Below are positions 36,969 to 48,300 of a stretch of 64,000 bases of DNA, piece after piece (within the stretch, counting starts at the first letter, position 1; each line of letters starts with the position of its first letter). The notes beneath the pieces were generated by a model. The model worked only from the letters and a program-made list of their open reading frames with translations. It ran no database searches and was not told the DNA's origin. The position numbers were made by a program, and so were the translations under genes. Source of the DNA: Sphagnum compactum (lineage: Eukaryota; Bryophyta; Sphagnopsida; Sphagnales); contig OZ234497.1 of assembly GCA_965153455.1 (NCBI GenBank), positions 10,912,001-10,976,000 on the forward strand. Direction: 5' to 3'.

Positions 36969-39640
36969 TTTTTACCTTGGTATAAGAAGTTTAAACTTTT
37001 ACTTCATGTTATTATTTAATTGATTGATTTTTCCCCCTTAAGTTATTTTTTAAACTATTTTCTGAAAAATGAACTACATGTTTATAAATTATTTGTCACA
37101 TCAAAAAATCAATAATACTAACCTTTCACAAGAAGTATACCATGACGCCCAAGATTTAAAAAACACCAATAATTTCAATGATAACATGATTTCCAAATGA
37201 GCTATCCATTTGGGGGAACTAGGTATATTTTTAACCAATGAATCACTTTTAAGATGCCTTGACATATGATCATTGGCCTTTACCCATGGTATGGAGTATT
37301 CTTAAAGACCTTCATTTTTGGACCTAGTAATGTGAATGTTTTATTACAAATGAAAGCACACTAGAATCCCCCAAAATTGTTGTCACATAATACAACTTTT
37401 TTGCATTTCAAAAAGCTGACAAGATATGTACAACAAACTTAACGGCAATGTTGTGAACTTTGGATAGATTTCAGAAGTTTGGAATTTGACTTAATCACTT
37501 TTGCAAAAACAATTTAAGTGGGGAATGAAAATGATACCCAAGGGTGACATTTAGTGTAAAATTTGGGTACTATGTGTGTCAAATGACCATTTTTAGGGGG
37601 GTATTAGATAATTGTCCAACCTATTTTTTACCACCCTATTATTAAAGATGATTTTTAAAATATATACATATTAAAGCCACCTTATATTAATTATAATATA
37701 TTATTTTAGATTACTACATATCGTATATTACAGTTAAATTGATTGTTTGAATAAATTTTACCCTATTTTTAACTAATTAACTTATAATTTTTACCCAACA
37801 ACCAATATATTGCACCCTATATTTTTACTCACGTATTTTTTAAACTTTTTTTACTAGTGTCCCCACCCCCCTTGGAAATGATATAAAAATATATAAATCA
37901 TTAACTTTTTGGTTCAAAACTTTGGTCAAAAAATAATTACATAGTGTTGGGACTCAATAAGCCATGTAAAATTTTTATTATTGCATATTTTAATGAAAGA
38001 AACATGTCAAATGAAAAAAATTGGGAACCCTTGAGTTGGTCATTTATTTTTTTGATTTATTTTTCCCTTGTTAATGGAACATGTCACCCAACATCACACA
38101 TTATAATCATAAACAAACTACACATTATTTAATATGTGTACATTGAATGCACCCAATCTTTTGAATTCGACTATTGGATCAGAATTGATTTTAACTTAAA
38201 ATAAAATTTGAGTTATTAAAAAAAATCACAATTAAAAAGTTTTTTACTTGAATTTAGGATTACCAAAAAATAACCATGAAAAAAAAAAATTCAATGTACA
38301 CTGTCATATAATTTGTTATCATTTTCTACTTAAAGTGGTTCATTTATAATATGCTTTCACCCTTACCACAATCACATGCCCACACATTTTTATATTATTT
38401 CTCATAACCAAAGTTCACACAAGTTCACATGTGTTAACATGAGGAATAGTTCAAAAATTATGTGTTCTCTTATTCTTAATGCTACATGACTATTTTCAAA
38501 ACAAAGTCTAAAGAACTTCCTGTTTCCTTGAACATTTGTCACATAGGATAAGCTATTTAACACAAATTTTGATCAAGTTCATAATCTTCCATAAACAAAT
38601 TATAAAAACCATCTCATTCAGGGTGAAAGGATTTAATGGTTGAAATGGTGTTAGAAGAAAGGAGGCTAGGCATGCACATATAATGAATATTCAAAGGAGG
38701 CAATTATGAGGCGGAGAGCATGTTGGGTGGATGGTTGAAAGTAGGACTATAGGACATGCAAACTTTCTCAATCTTTTTCTAGGAATCAGTTGAACCATGT
38801 TTGAATTTCCACATGCATTATTGACTACTTGTAAAAGGGGCAATATATTAAACAACATTAAAGGATTAATAAGAATAGGTGTTAGGTGAGAAAATCAAGA
38901 AGTTGTTCCAATTTGTCAAATCAAATTTGTAATTCCTCTTCAATTTTGCAATGTAGTGCTGTGAGAATGTGAGATTACAACCTTAACCAAGGAAAGCCTA
39001 TATGAAATGCCTTGATTATGTTGGAAACCCAAGCCCATGATATTGAACTTGAGGGAACATATAATGACCAAATTAGAAATTCAATGACCAAGCAAACATG
39101 AATTAGGATTAGATGGTGATATGACTATTGGTGATATAACCATTGGTGGTGCATGCACTAACCCCAATATACTTCAAACTCTCCACTACATGTTGGGTAG
39201 GGTACTTGTTTTGATGGTAAACTGTGTGTGTGTTGGGGATTACAATGTGGACCAAATGGGAGAATAATGGGTGGAATAGAGGCTTAGGTGAAACCAAAGA
39301 AACACTAGGATGACCAATGGGGACAAATGAAAGATCACATTGCTCATAAAATGAACAATCCATATGGGGGACAAAGGAAGCCATGTGATAAGTACATGTA
39401 AGTAGTCTTAAATTGGTATGCATAATCATTTATTATGTAGTTGACAATGAATGGACAACACCATTGGAATTGGTTTTGGTGTTCATTAAACATGAGTGTT
39501 CAATGCCCTTGCCCTCAAGGGCAAGGTTCCAAATTATTACTTGTGAAATCATCCCCTTTTTCACCCCCTCCTTTTTTACATTTTTCTTTTATTTTCCCTA
39601 TGATCCCAATAGTTCATTGAATTATTTATCCCATGTCTTC
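36969..39640. other. AT-rich intergenic DNA, no gene recognised
   Basis: Only short open frames are present, with no exon structure or known domain. Confidence 0.5.
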
Positions 39641-39795
39641 AAACTATGACTTTTCATGTCCGTGTAGGTGTGGGAAGGGGAAAGGGGTTAGTTATTTAGG
39701 CTTGAAAGAGGTAGGTTATTAGATTATTTTAGTATAGATAACATGGACATGAAAAGGCGCATGTTAATCTACCTTTTCATATCCATGTAGGTGGG
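39641..39795. repeat. Small direct/inverted repeat cluster
   Basis: CTTTTCATGTCCGTGTAGGTG (about 39650) recurs as CTTTTCATATCCATGTAGGTG (about 39772). Between them lies the inverted form ACATGGACATGAAAAG (about 39741). This could be the edge of a small foldback element. Confidence 0.5.
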
Positions 39796-39932
39796 TAAGT
39801 AGAGTAGTAGGTAGTAGCCCAAGAACATTTGAAATCTCCCATTTTGCTATCAAAAGTCAATGAACAATCCATGAGCCGTAGTGATGTATCAATCAAAGAA
39901 ACGAGATTGTAGAAGCCAAATCTCATCAGTAG

Positions 39933-40589
39933 CTCCCTCCCTCTCTCTCTCTTTCCATTTCATGCATCTATGAATTTCACATGAATCAAATACTATCATA
40001 ACATTTGCATGAGTTAAATATTGCAATAAAATTTGCATGATTCAAATACTGATCTATCTAAATTACCTCTTCTCCTCCATGAACTGCTGATCCTTCTCTC
40101 TCAATTCCTGGTTCAGGTTAGTTATTCAATATCATGGTGTCTTTTGAGGAATACATTGAACAATTTGTTGTGATTGTTTCCAATGGAGGCTAAGATTGGA
40201 ATACATAATGAAGAAGAAAAGCTCTTGAAACTAGTCTACTTCTTTGCCCCCTTCCTTTAGTTCATCATTTGATCAAGAGAAATAGATCTCTTAATTGGAG
40301 GGTCATATATCTATATAATAATTGTCAATTAATGTAGTAGGTAACATTAACGATTGTAAAGGGATTGATTGATTTTGGTTCTAGAAGAGGGCAATTAATC
40401 TAGCAACTAGCTTCAAAGTCTGTGAAAGGATTGATCAATTTTGGTTCTCAAGGAGGAGAATCGATTTAGGAGGTATTTGATCCAATTAGGGATTACTCTA
40501 TTTTGATATAGGAGGATACTTACTTGCACCAGTAGTTTTGTGAAATTAGAGACAATTTTAGATATTTTCAGTGTCACTCTTATTGCTCA
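39933..40589 (+). promoter_or_regulatory. CT-rich leader and possible leader intron of the H1/protamine-like gene
   Basis: A CT repeat (39933-39956) is followed by a CT-rich stretch ending TGGTTCAG, then a donor-like GTTAGTTATT at 40117. An acceptor-like TATTTTCAG ends at 40571, 18 bases before the ATG. A 455-base leader intron is therefore plausible. Transcript data would be needed to confirm it. Confidence 0.35.
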
Positions 40590-41504
40590 ATGTCATCAGC
40601 AGTGGGTGAGACTTCGAATGTTGCTGGGAAGAGATCCAGCCAAAGCAATGCTAGTGCTGTTGGCAAGAAGAGTAGTTTGGAGCAAAGAATAGTGGGTGTT
40701 GGTGGCTCGGAGAAGCTAATTAACACCGGTGGCAAGAGTTCCAGTGTGAATGTGGATAACAACAACAATAATTTTGTGGAACATAGTAATTGCAGGAATA
40801 ATGTCCGGAAGCGTCGGAAGCTCGACAAGACATATGCGCATCTCATCCATGACACCATAATCAACTTGAAAGCACGGAAGGGCTCTAGCTCCAATGCCAT
40901 AAGTAAGAACATTGAGAAACTCCATGGCCCTTCTTTGGGTCCAAATTACAAGAAAGTGGTTAGACACACATTGAAGAAGCTAACTGCGGATGGGAAGCTC
41001 ATCCGAACTGGTCATAGCTTTAGAATAGCACCCAAGTTTAAAGGCAAGTTTGATATGAATCCATTTAACCAACAACAGCAACATATGACAACAAATAATG
41101 AGAACTCAAAGGAAAAATTGGAACAACTTACAATTCACGGCGGATACAAATCAAAAGGACAACAACAAGCTCATATGAAGAGGAAACGTTATAGAAAACA
41201 GAAAAGGTGTGTAAGTCGTCGTAGACAAATGCGTAGACGATCTACAAGCAAATATAAATATCACCGTCGACTTGGTTATGGTTTGTATAAGAGACGACGA
41301 CCTAGACTTGTGATGTGTCCTCTAGCCATGCGGCGCCATGCCTATCGATATTCGAGACGACGTAGTAGGTCTAATAGTAGGTCAAGAAACAAAAGAAAGA
41401 CACACTACCGCAAAAAGAAGAGCACGAGCCCTACACATTCTTCTGCAACTTATGGTGACTCCGCCCGTAGTAGTTGCACACAATCTGTTGCTAGTTCCAA
41501 GTAA
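40590..41504 (+). CDS. Linker-histone (H15) protein with arginine-rich protamine-like tail
   Basis: A single open frame of 304 residues. Residues 1-75 are Ser/Asn-rich and end in the basic patch VRKRRKLDK. Residues about 79-153 form a winged-helix H1/H5 globular domain (YAHLIHDTIINLKARKGSSS, AISKNIEKLHG, LKKLTADGKLIRTG). Residues about 155-195 are Gln-rich. Residues 196-277 are strongly basic, with 27 Arg and 12 Lys in 82 positions, including RRRQMRRRS and SRRRSRSNSRSR. The last 27 residues are Ser/Thr-rich. Somatic plant H1 tails are Lys/Ala/Pro-rich, whereas Arg clusters with Ser are typical of H1-derived sperm protamines known in bryophytes. The likely role, inferred, is compaction of sperm chromatin. 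The alternative is an unusual somatic H1 variant or an SR-like nuclear protein. No stop or frameshift interrupts it. Confidence 0.75.
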   Translation: MSSAVGETSNVAGKRSSQSNASAVGKKSSLEQRIVGVGGSEKLINTGGKSSSVNVDNNNNNFVEHSNCRNNVRKRRKLDKTYAHLIHDTIINLKARKGSSSNAISKNIEKLHGPSLGPNYKKVVRHTLKKLTADGKLIRTGHSFRIAPKFKGKFDMNPFNQQQQHMTTNNENSKEKLEQLTIHGGYKSKGQQQAHMKRKRYRKQKRCVSRRRQMRRRSTSKYKYHRRLGYGLYKRRRPRLVMCPLAMRRHAYRYSRRRSRSNSRSRNKRKTHYRKKKSTSPTHSSATYGDSARSSCTQSVASSK

Positions 41505-42249
41505 GAAACTTCACACAAACACAAACACATATCCACTACCTCAACTTCTATTATTATGTTCACAGATGTACCACAAATTCCAAGCTTTATCTAGCATATT
41601 CATGAGACACAAAACACAAAGATAATGAATGCCCAAAGAATTTTTGGATGTCTCTTTACCAACAACAAAATCATTACAAAACAATCCTTGCGCTTCCTCA
41701 TGATCTTGTAGTTATGATATTATGTCCATGAAAATCAAGTACAGGAAGAAAAGTTGCAACAAATTTGTAGATTTAACACAAAAGCTTGACTAAAATCATC
41801 ATGGGTGTAGGTCTGCGAAATCAGAAGGATCAGGAGAATCTGCAAGTTCAAGAGGCAGTAGATGGTGCTAACTAAAATTAGGTTCAATTTGGTAGCTTTA
41901 CAATTTCAATAGTTTTGGAAAATAGATTTCAAATGGTTTTGCACATCTTCTTTTTTGTCATCTCTTTTGTTTTCCTCATATGCATCTTATGGAAAGAAAA
42001 TAAGCAAACTAATTCCTATTTACAATGTACAAATCTTTTAAGCATCTCCAAGTGTTTGCCCATCAAAGTCACAACTTGCTTGCCCATCACCACTAGCTTG
42101 AGCTCTATGTGTGTTCAATGTGTTCTCTTCACATGAAAATAATGTTCTTTTGAAATATCATACAATTTCACATTTTGTAGTTTCAAACCTAAGGATAGGT
42201 TTAATTCCAAAATCTTATGCACACTCAATTTCAACACAATAAGGTGGTG
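41505..42249. other. 3' flank of the H1/protamine-like gene
   Basis: Contains the 3' untranslated region and AT-rich intergenic sequence. No further gene is recognised. Confidence 0.45.
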
Positions 42250-43460
42250 GATGTGATGGATATTCTTTATTAAGTTTAAGAAATGAGAGATGAAAAAGAT
42301 GATTCATTTTCACATAGTTCAAATTTGTAAGTATAACCAACATGATTTCTTTGATAATCAAATATAATCCATAATACAATTTCTTAATTTTTTTCACATA
42401 TAGAGTGGATGATGAAAAGATCGTCATGATGAATCTAGAATCCACCTTATTTTCACTCAAAACTTTTTTTAAATATGAATTCATAATTTTTTTCCTCGTT
42501 ATCAAGCATTTCAATGTCATGGTATCATTTTGGATTGTTCAATTAAATAAGATGTGACAAGATTTGAAATAATAGTTTAATTCTATCACCTTTGTTATCC
42601 TAAAACATACTTTGAATGTAATCTAAACATGACCAAAAAAAAAAGGCTTTGTTAGTTATATTAACAAACTAAATGATTAATTGGAAACAATTGATTGACA
42701 AAAATTTAATTTGATAATGCTTTATTGACACATTTAATTTATTCACTAGTATTAAGGTGAAAAGATGATGAAACTTTCAGAGGTTGATTTTGACCAAATA
42801 AGCATTTCAGAAAATGATCTTCAAAACTAAAAACAGTTGAGAATTATTACAAGGTCGTATTTCCTAGAAACATAATTTTTATTTTAAAAAATTTAATGTA
42901 TGTTTATATGTACAGTCTAGACTACTGTTTTTTCTTTCAATTATTTTTTGATGTTACTTCATTGACTAGCATCCTAAGAGGGATTTAGCATTAAATGATA
43001 ACATGTTTAAAGAACATGTGTAAATATTTTTTAAAAGCCAGTTAAAGATGCTACCAAACTAAAATCAAAGTCCAAATGTGGTGAATGTTTTCAGAAAAAG
43101 GAATATTATGACAAAATATTCCCTTTCATTTTTATTTTTGCATTTTGGAGAAATTTTACACACAAAAGAAATGTTGATCTAGACGTAGTAACAAAAATAT
43201 CATGTGGACCATAAGAATGTACATACTCCCTCACAAACCTTTTGGAAACACAATGTTGTGAGTATTTAATCAGTTTTCTTCCAACATTTTTCTTCGTTGC
43301 AATAGGTGAACAATTTTTCTCCTGTTTTTTTCCAACTTCATTATGCTTTGGAATAGGTGTTCATTTATGATAAAAAAACTTTGCTATTCTTCTCATGGGC
43401 CATCAGGCCACCTTGGTAAAACGATCAATGACCATAGATATTAAATCAAAATAATTTGAC
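42250..43460 (-). pseudogene. Ty3/gypsy integrase remnants
   Basis: Two pieces of integrase can be read on the minus strand. At about 43455-43390 the frame gives FDLISMVIDRFTKVA, matching the conserved D-x-x-V-DR-F-T/S-K core motif. At about 42450-42265 it gives KKLYYGLYLIIKEI followed by MNHLFHLSFLKLN, matching the C-terminal GPY-like module and the HP-FHVSLLKP block of gypsy integrases. Stops and degraded spacing between them show a dead copy. No LTR was identified. Confidence 0.5.
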
Positions 43461-45399
43461 ATTAAAAATATACATTATAATACCTTGGCAACTTCAACAC
43501 TATTTATATTATTTTTGGAAATTTGAATGTTTTTTTATTGTTCAAAAACCAAAATTTGTGAAGGAAATTAAAGAATTTGTGAAAATATTTTTTTGAAATA
43601 TTCTAGTTTTGATCAAAATTATTTATTTATTCAATAGACATGTGTTGAAGCTACCCTCTTACTAAGCTAATAAAATTCATTGACAATAAAATCAATGGCT
43701 ATTTAAAATGTGTGTAAGTCATCCATAATAATTCAATAATGCAACATGTAGAATGTGCTTAAAGACCTTACGATGACAACTTGCATGATAAGACTGATTC
43801 AATCTTGCAGGATGAATAATGATTCGTTACAAGTTAATTAATATTTGGTGTGTGCATCATGATCAATAAGAAGCAATTTAAACAATAGATTATGAGATAA
43901 TAAATTATGTAACAAATCTAAATGCTCTTCTTGTTATGTGTAATGGAGCAATAATCTTGGTTGCAAACATTTATGACTTTTATTCAAAAATTGGTGTTGC
44001 ACAACATTGAAGAGGATCAAAACAATATTTCAATAAATAATGACATTTTTCAACAATCAACGTTATTGGGCAGTTTTTTTTCATTGTACAATTAATTTTT
44101 TCTATTGCATCATTGTTGTGTGTATTAATTGGGGTTGTTAAATTGAAGGTTCGATAATTGGAGGCTTAATGAAGTGTACATGTTATAGACTTATGCACAT
44201 TTTTTATTTGACAAAAGTTCTTATCCTTTCATAAAAGCAATTTACAACGTGATAATGACATTAATTGGAAAATATTAAGAAACAACGTCAACAAATTGGT
44301 GTGCACTTGACAATGGATGATATTTCAAACCTGAATCAAATTCAACAATATGCATATTTTTACATTGTTCTTGGTTTGAAATATAGTTTATTTCCATGGA
44401 TTGAAAGACTCCCAACTTTAACAATAAATATTTAAAATGTAGTAAAGTCTTCTAAAGTTTATTGAGAACAGTCCATGAATTGGGCAATTGGTGTTTTGTG
44501 TTCTTACTCACCATGTTGTTGTATGCAATGTTGGTCATTGCTATAGTGATTACATTTAGTTATGTAATTGCATTGTATATAAAGTATGCCTTCTTTGGGT
44601 GGGTGGCAACCAAGACAACATTGATTAAAAGTATGATGAATAATGATGAAACAATATTTGAGAAAGTATTTGATAGAAAGACAATTGAAGGAGATGTTTT
44701 CATTATCATTGCAATTGGCAAACACTCCACCTCTTTTTAAACCAACTTGTAATTCTTTCTAAATCAAATATTGTAATTTTTTTGTGGAATAGAGGTTGAT
44801 AGGATTTTTTTATAAAGGGATTAAAGGGAAAAACTTATGTGGCATGATGGAGGGCATACCAACAACCCTGTGTAGTATTGTATAATCCATAAATTTGAAG
44901 TTCAAAAATAAATGTTTTAAGAGAGTTTCAAGAAAGGTGTCAATTAAGAGGTAACAAATACACGGAATAACAAAGTCAATGCACCATCTCACAAATGGAA
45001 AACTTTTGTCAAGGAAAACCAACTCATGTTGGGAGATAAACTTATCCTCACCCTTTGCCTCTAGGAAAAATATCTTAAATTCAAGCTTTTGAAAAACATG
45101 CAATTTACTTCAATTATTTTGTTTGCAGTTGCAAACTTGAACTTTTTTTCAATGAAAGAATCATGGAAAATAAAACAAGGTAGAAACTGTGGAATAACAA
45201 CCTAACCAACCTTAAGAAAACCTAGAAAGATAGAATGCAAGAATATTATTCAATTACAAAAAAATAAATAAATAAAGGAAACATAAAAAATTTAAAATGC
45301 AAAAGACCAAAAAAAAAAAAAAGGAGTAGAATGACAATACATATAGCACATCCTAAAGAAATTTTTTTAACCCTTTGAACGACCCAACAGATGAGTTAG
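43461..45399. other. AT-rich DNA, no gene recognised
   Basis: May contain further decayed gypsy pol sequence, but no motif could be assigned. Open frames such as 44462-44740 are hydrophobic chance frames. Confidence 0.4.
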
Positions 45400-48300
45400 C
45401 ATGGTTCCTTTTCTTTATATTGCCTCATTGATATTTGGGCTATACTCGAGGAGGTCGTTCAGGTCAACGAGAAGTTTCTGCTCACCTCAAAATGTTTTTG
45501 GCAGGCGACTAGTCTTTTCTTCAAGAGGACTCTCACATGCCTCCTATGCCACATTCTCATCCTTCATGGGAAGATTCTTTGACCATTCATTTTCGACATT
45601 GTCTAACTTTAAAGAAAGCTAATGAATACAGTCATGCTGCCAGAGCTCTCCAGCCCATGCCAGCTACACCTTCGGAAGACACCGTTGTTGCCCTGAGCTA
45701 GTTACACCCCCCTCTTTCAAACTTTGTCCCTCTTACTTTTGACTTTCAGCCTGAGCACCTTTTTGTCTTGGATAAGACTCTATTCACCAAAGCTTAACCA
45801 TTACCCCCCATTTGTCTTTGGAAAGGCTTTCTAGGATGGTATATGAGCATCTCTCGGGATGCTTCATACCAAAGGACCCATCTTTAGGGTTTTCAAAACT
45901 ATTCTAAGTTGTTGTTGTTGTTGCTCGTGGGGGTATCCCTAGGTCGATGGCCCTAATGTTGGGGGCTAATAGATTGTTGGCAATGGTCAAGGACATTAGT
46001 GGTCTTTGTCCTATTGCCATAAGCAAGGTGTTTCTTCAACTTATTAGTCATCTCCTTATCTTTCAGCTTCGAAGGCCGTTATAGGAGCACCTATCCCCCC
46101 ATCAATTTGGAATATCGACCCCTAGAGGCTATGAGGCCATCTTTTTTGGCATTTGAACCCTCCTCGACCTACACCATAATTGGGTCATGATGCAAGTCAA
46201 CATTGAAAACGTTTTTAATAACATTTTTCGAGCTACTATTTTCAAAGAGTTATGTGATGTCAAAAGGCCTTTGGCAAAAATTGTCCCTTTTACCAAATTA
46301 TTTTAGGGTGTTCATTTTTCTCTTTACTACTAGCATGGGCGGCATGTGGAAGGGTTCACCATCATTGAATCATCTTTAGGCACGAAACAAAGTGATCCCC
46401 CAAAAGGTCCTTTATTTGTTTTGGCCCATTATCGAACTTTCTTAGAAACCGTCACGCGAGCCCCCAACTGCATCTTTCCATCCCTAACGGACGATACCCA
46501 CATCATGGGGCCTATGAATGAAATTACCAACGCCTTTGACCACCTTTCAACCCAATTAACTTTAGTTGGGCTTAGGGTCAATGTGTCAAAATGCCAGCTT
46601 TGGAATCCATCAAAGATCTTTCCAAGCATAAAGATTCTTCAAGGTTACACTTTGGTCACAAACGGTTTGTGCATTTTGGGTGTGCCCATGGGTTCTTCCA
46701 ACTTTCCCACACATTTTTTGGATGAGGATTTATCTCAAGATGCGGTGCATATCAATGATCTTACCAAAAGAAAATCACATTTTTTCGACTAATTTCTACA
46801 ACTAAATTTTAGTCGCAAATGACATTTGCAACTAACATCCCCTTAGTCACCTTGGACAAATCACATATGATATTAGTTGCAAATGAAAAGGGGTATTGGA
46901 TGAACGAAAAAATCAACAAATACAAGTTCATCATTTGACTCCATTGTATACATATTGTCACATATTCGACTAATGCGACTATTTTGGTCACTATTCAAGG
47001 CAAATGATGTGTTTCCACGTGTCCCAATATTTTATTATTTTAAATAAATATTATTATTTTGAAATAATTTAGGACGTTCAATTCACAAGCTTGGATGATT
47101 TATATTATGACACCTAGCCCAATGTAAATATGCCACATGACATTTTAAAATGAATTTCATACAAAATATTAATATTAAGTTCGTTAGTACATAAGTAGGT
47201 GCCGACAAATTTAGGCTAAATACCTACTCATATAGGTAGGTATTTAGGTAGGTAGGTAGGTACATATGTCAACTTAGGTGGGTAGGTCAAACTAAGCACC
47301 TACTTAACTAAGTAGATAAGTAGGTTGGGGAAATAGGTAGTTTAAAATTGTGCATAATATTTCTTTTTGTTTTGGGTTAAGCCTTTTGAATGATTCATCC
47401 ATTGTACAGACATTTTTTAATGTGAAATTAGATGACCACACCCCTTGTATATATAATGTTTTAACTAAGAATAAAAAACAAACAATATGGGATAAATTTT
47501 TAAGTTAAAACTTCCTCACAAACTAACTTGCAATTTCAAAACATTCCTCATGTTTTTTTTTTAATTTTTAGAACTCTAAACAATTCAAAGACATGGCTCA
47601 CTAAACAATTAGATAATCATTTAATTAATTTAAATTTAACATAATTTAAAATATAAACTATACATTATAAATATTAGATATTCATTATCAACTATTAAAA
47701 TAATTAATAACTTCTTAATATTTAACTCATTAACTATCTAATTAATCACAACTTGTTAATAGATAACTCATAGATAAACAAATAATTTCAATATTTTAAA
47801 ATGTTTCCTTACTTTTTCAAATTTGGTCGAATTATAGATAATATACTTGATGTAAGAATCATTTAATTAATATACTTCAAAATAAATATTATAAATATTT
47901 ATTTTCAAACTAAAAATAATGAATTAATAATTTTTGCTAGAAAATAAATTCCTACACAAATTCTTTATTTTCAGAATAACATTAATTAATTCCTCTAATT
48001 ATTACATAATTTATTTATTAGTAAAAATTGTTATTGGTCAAGTATAAAAAATTCCACTAGTAATTAATAATTATAAATAAAATAATCTGCTGAACATATA
48101 TTCATTTTTTAATAGCTATAATATTACTATAAAAATATGTATTATAGATAAGTAATTACAGATGTTTTATTAAAAATTACTTGATAATAATTTTTGCAAT
48201 TATATTCATTTCAATAATTATTTAAACTTCATTATAAAATTTCCAAAATTTTTATTCAGATTTAAAGTAATATATTACAGATTGTGAATAATTATGTTCA

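Noticed and set aside
40580-40967. Minus-strand frames (110 and 83 codons) opposite the linker-histone gene
   Set aside because: They are shadows of the + strand coding sequence; the + frame has a clear H15 domain.
44462-44740. 92-codon hydrophobic open frame resembling a membrane protein
   Set aside because: Isolated in AT-rich sequence, with an overlapping frame on the other strand, no family match and no splice context.
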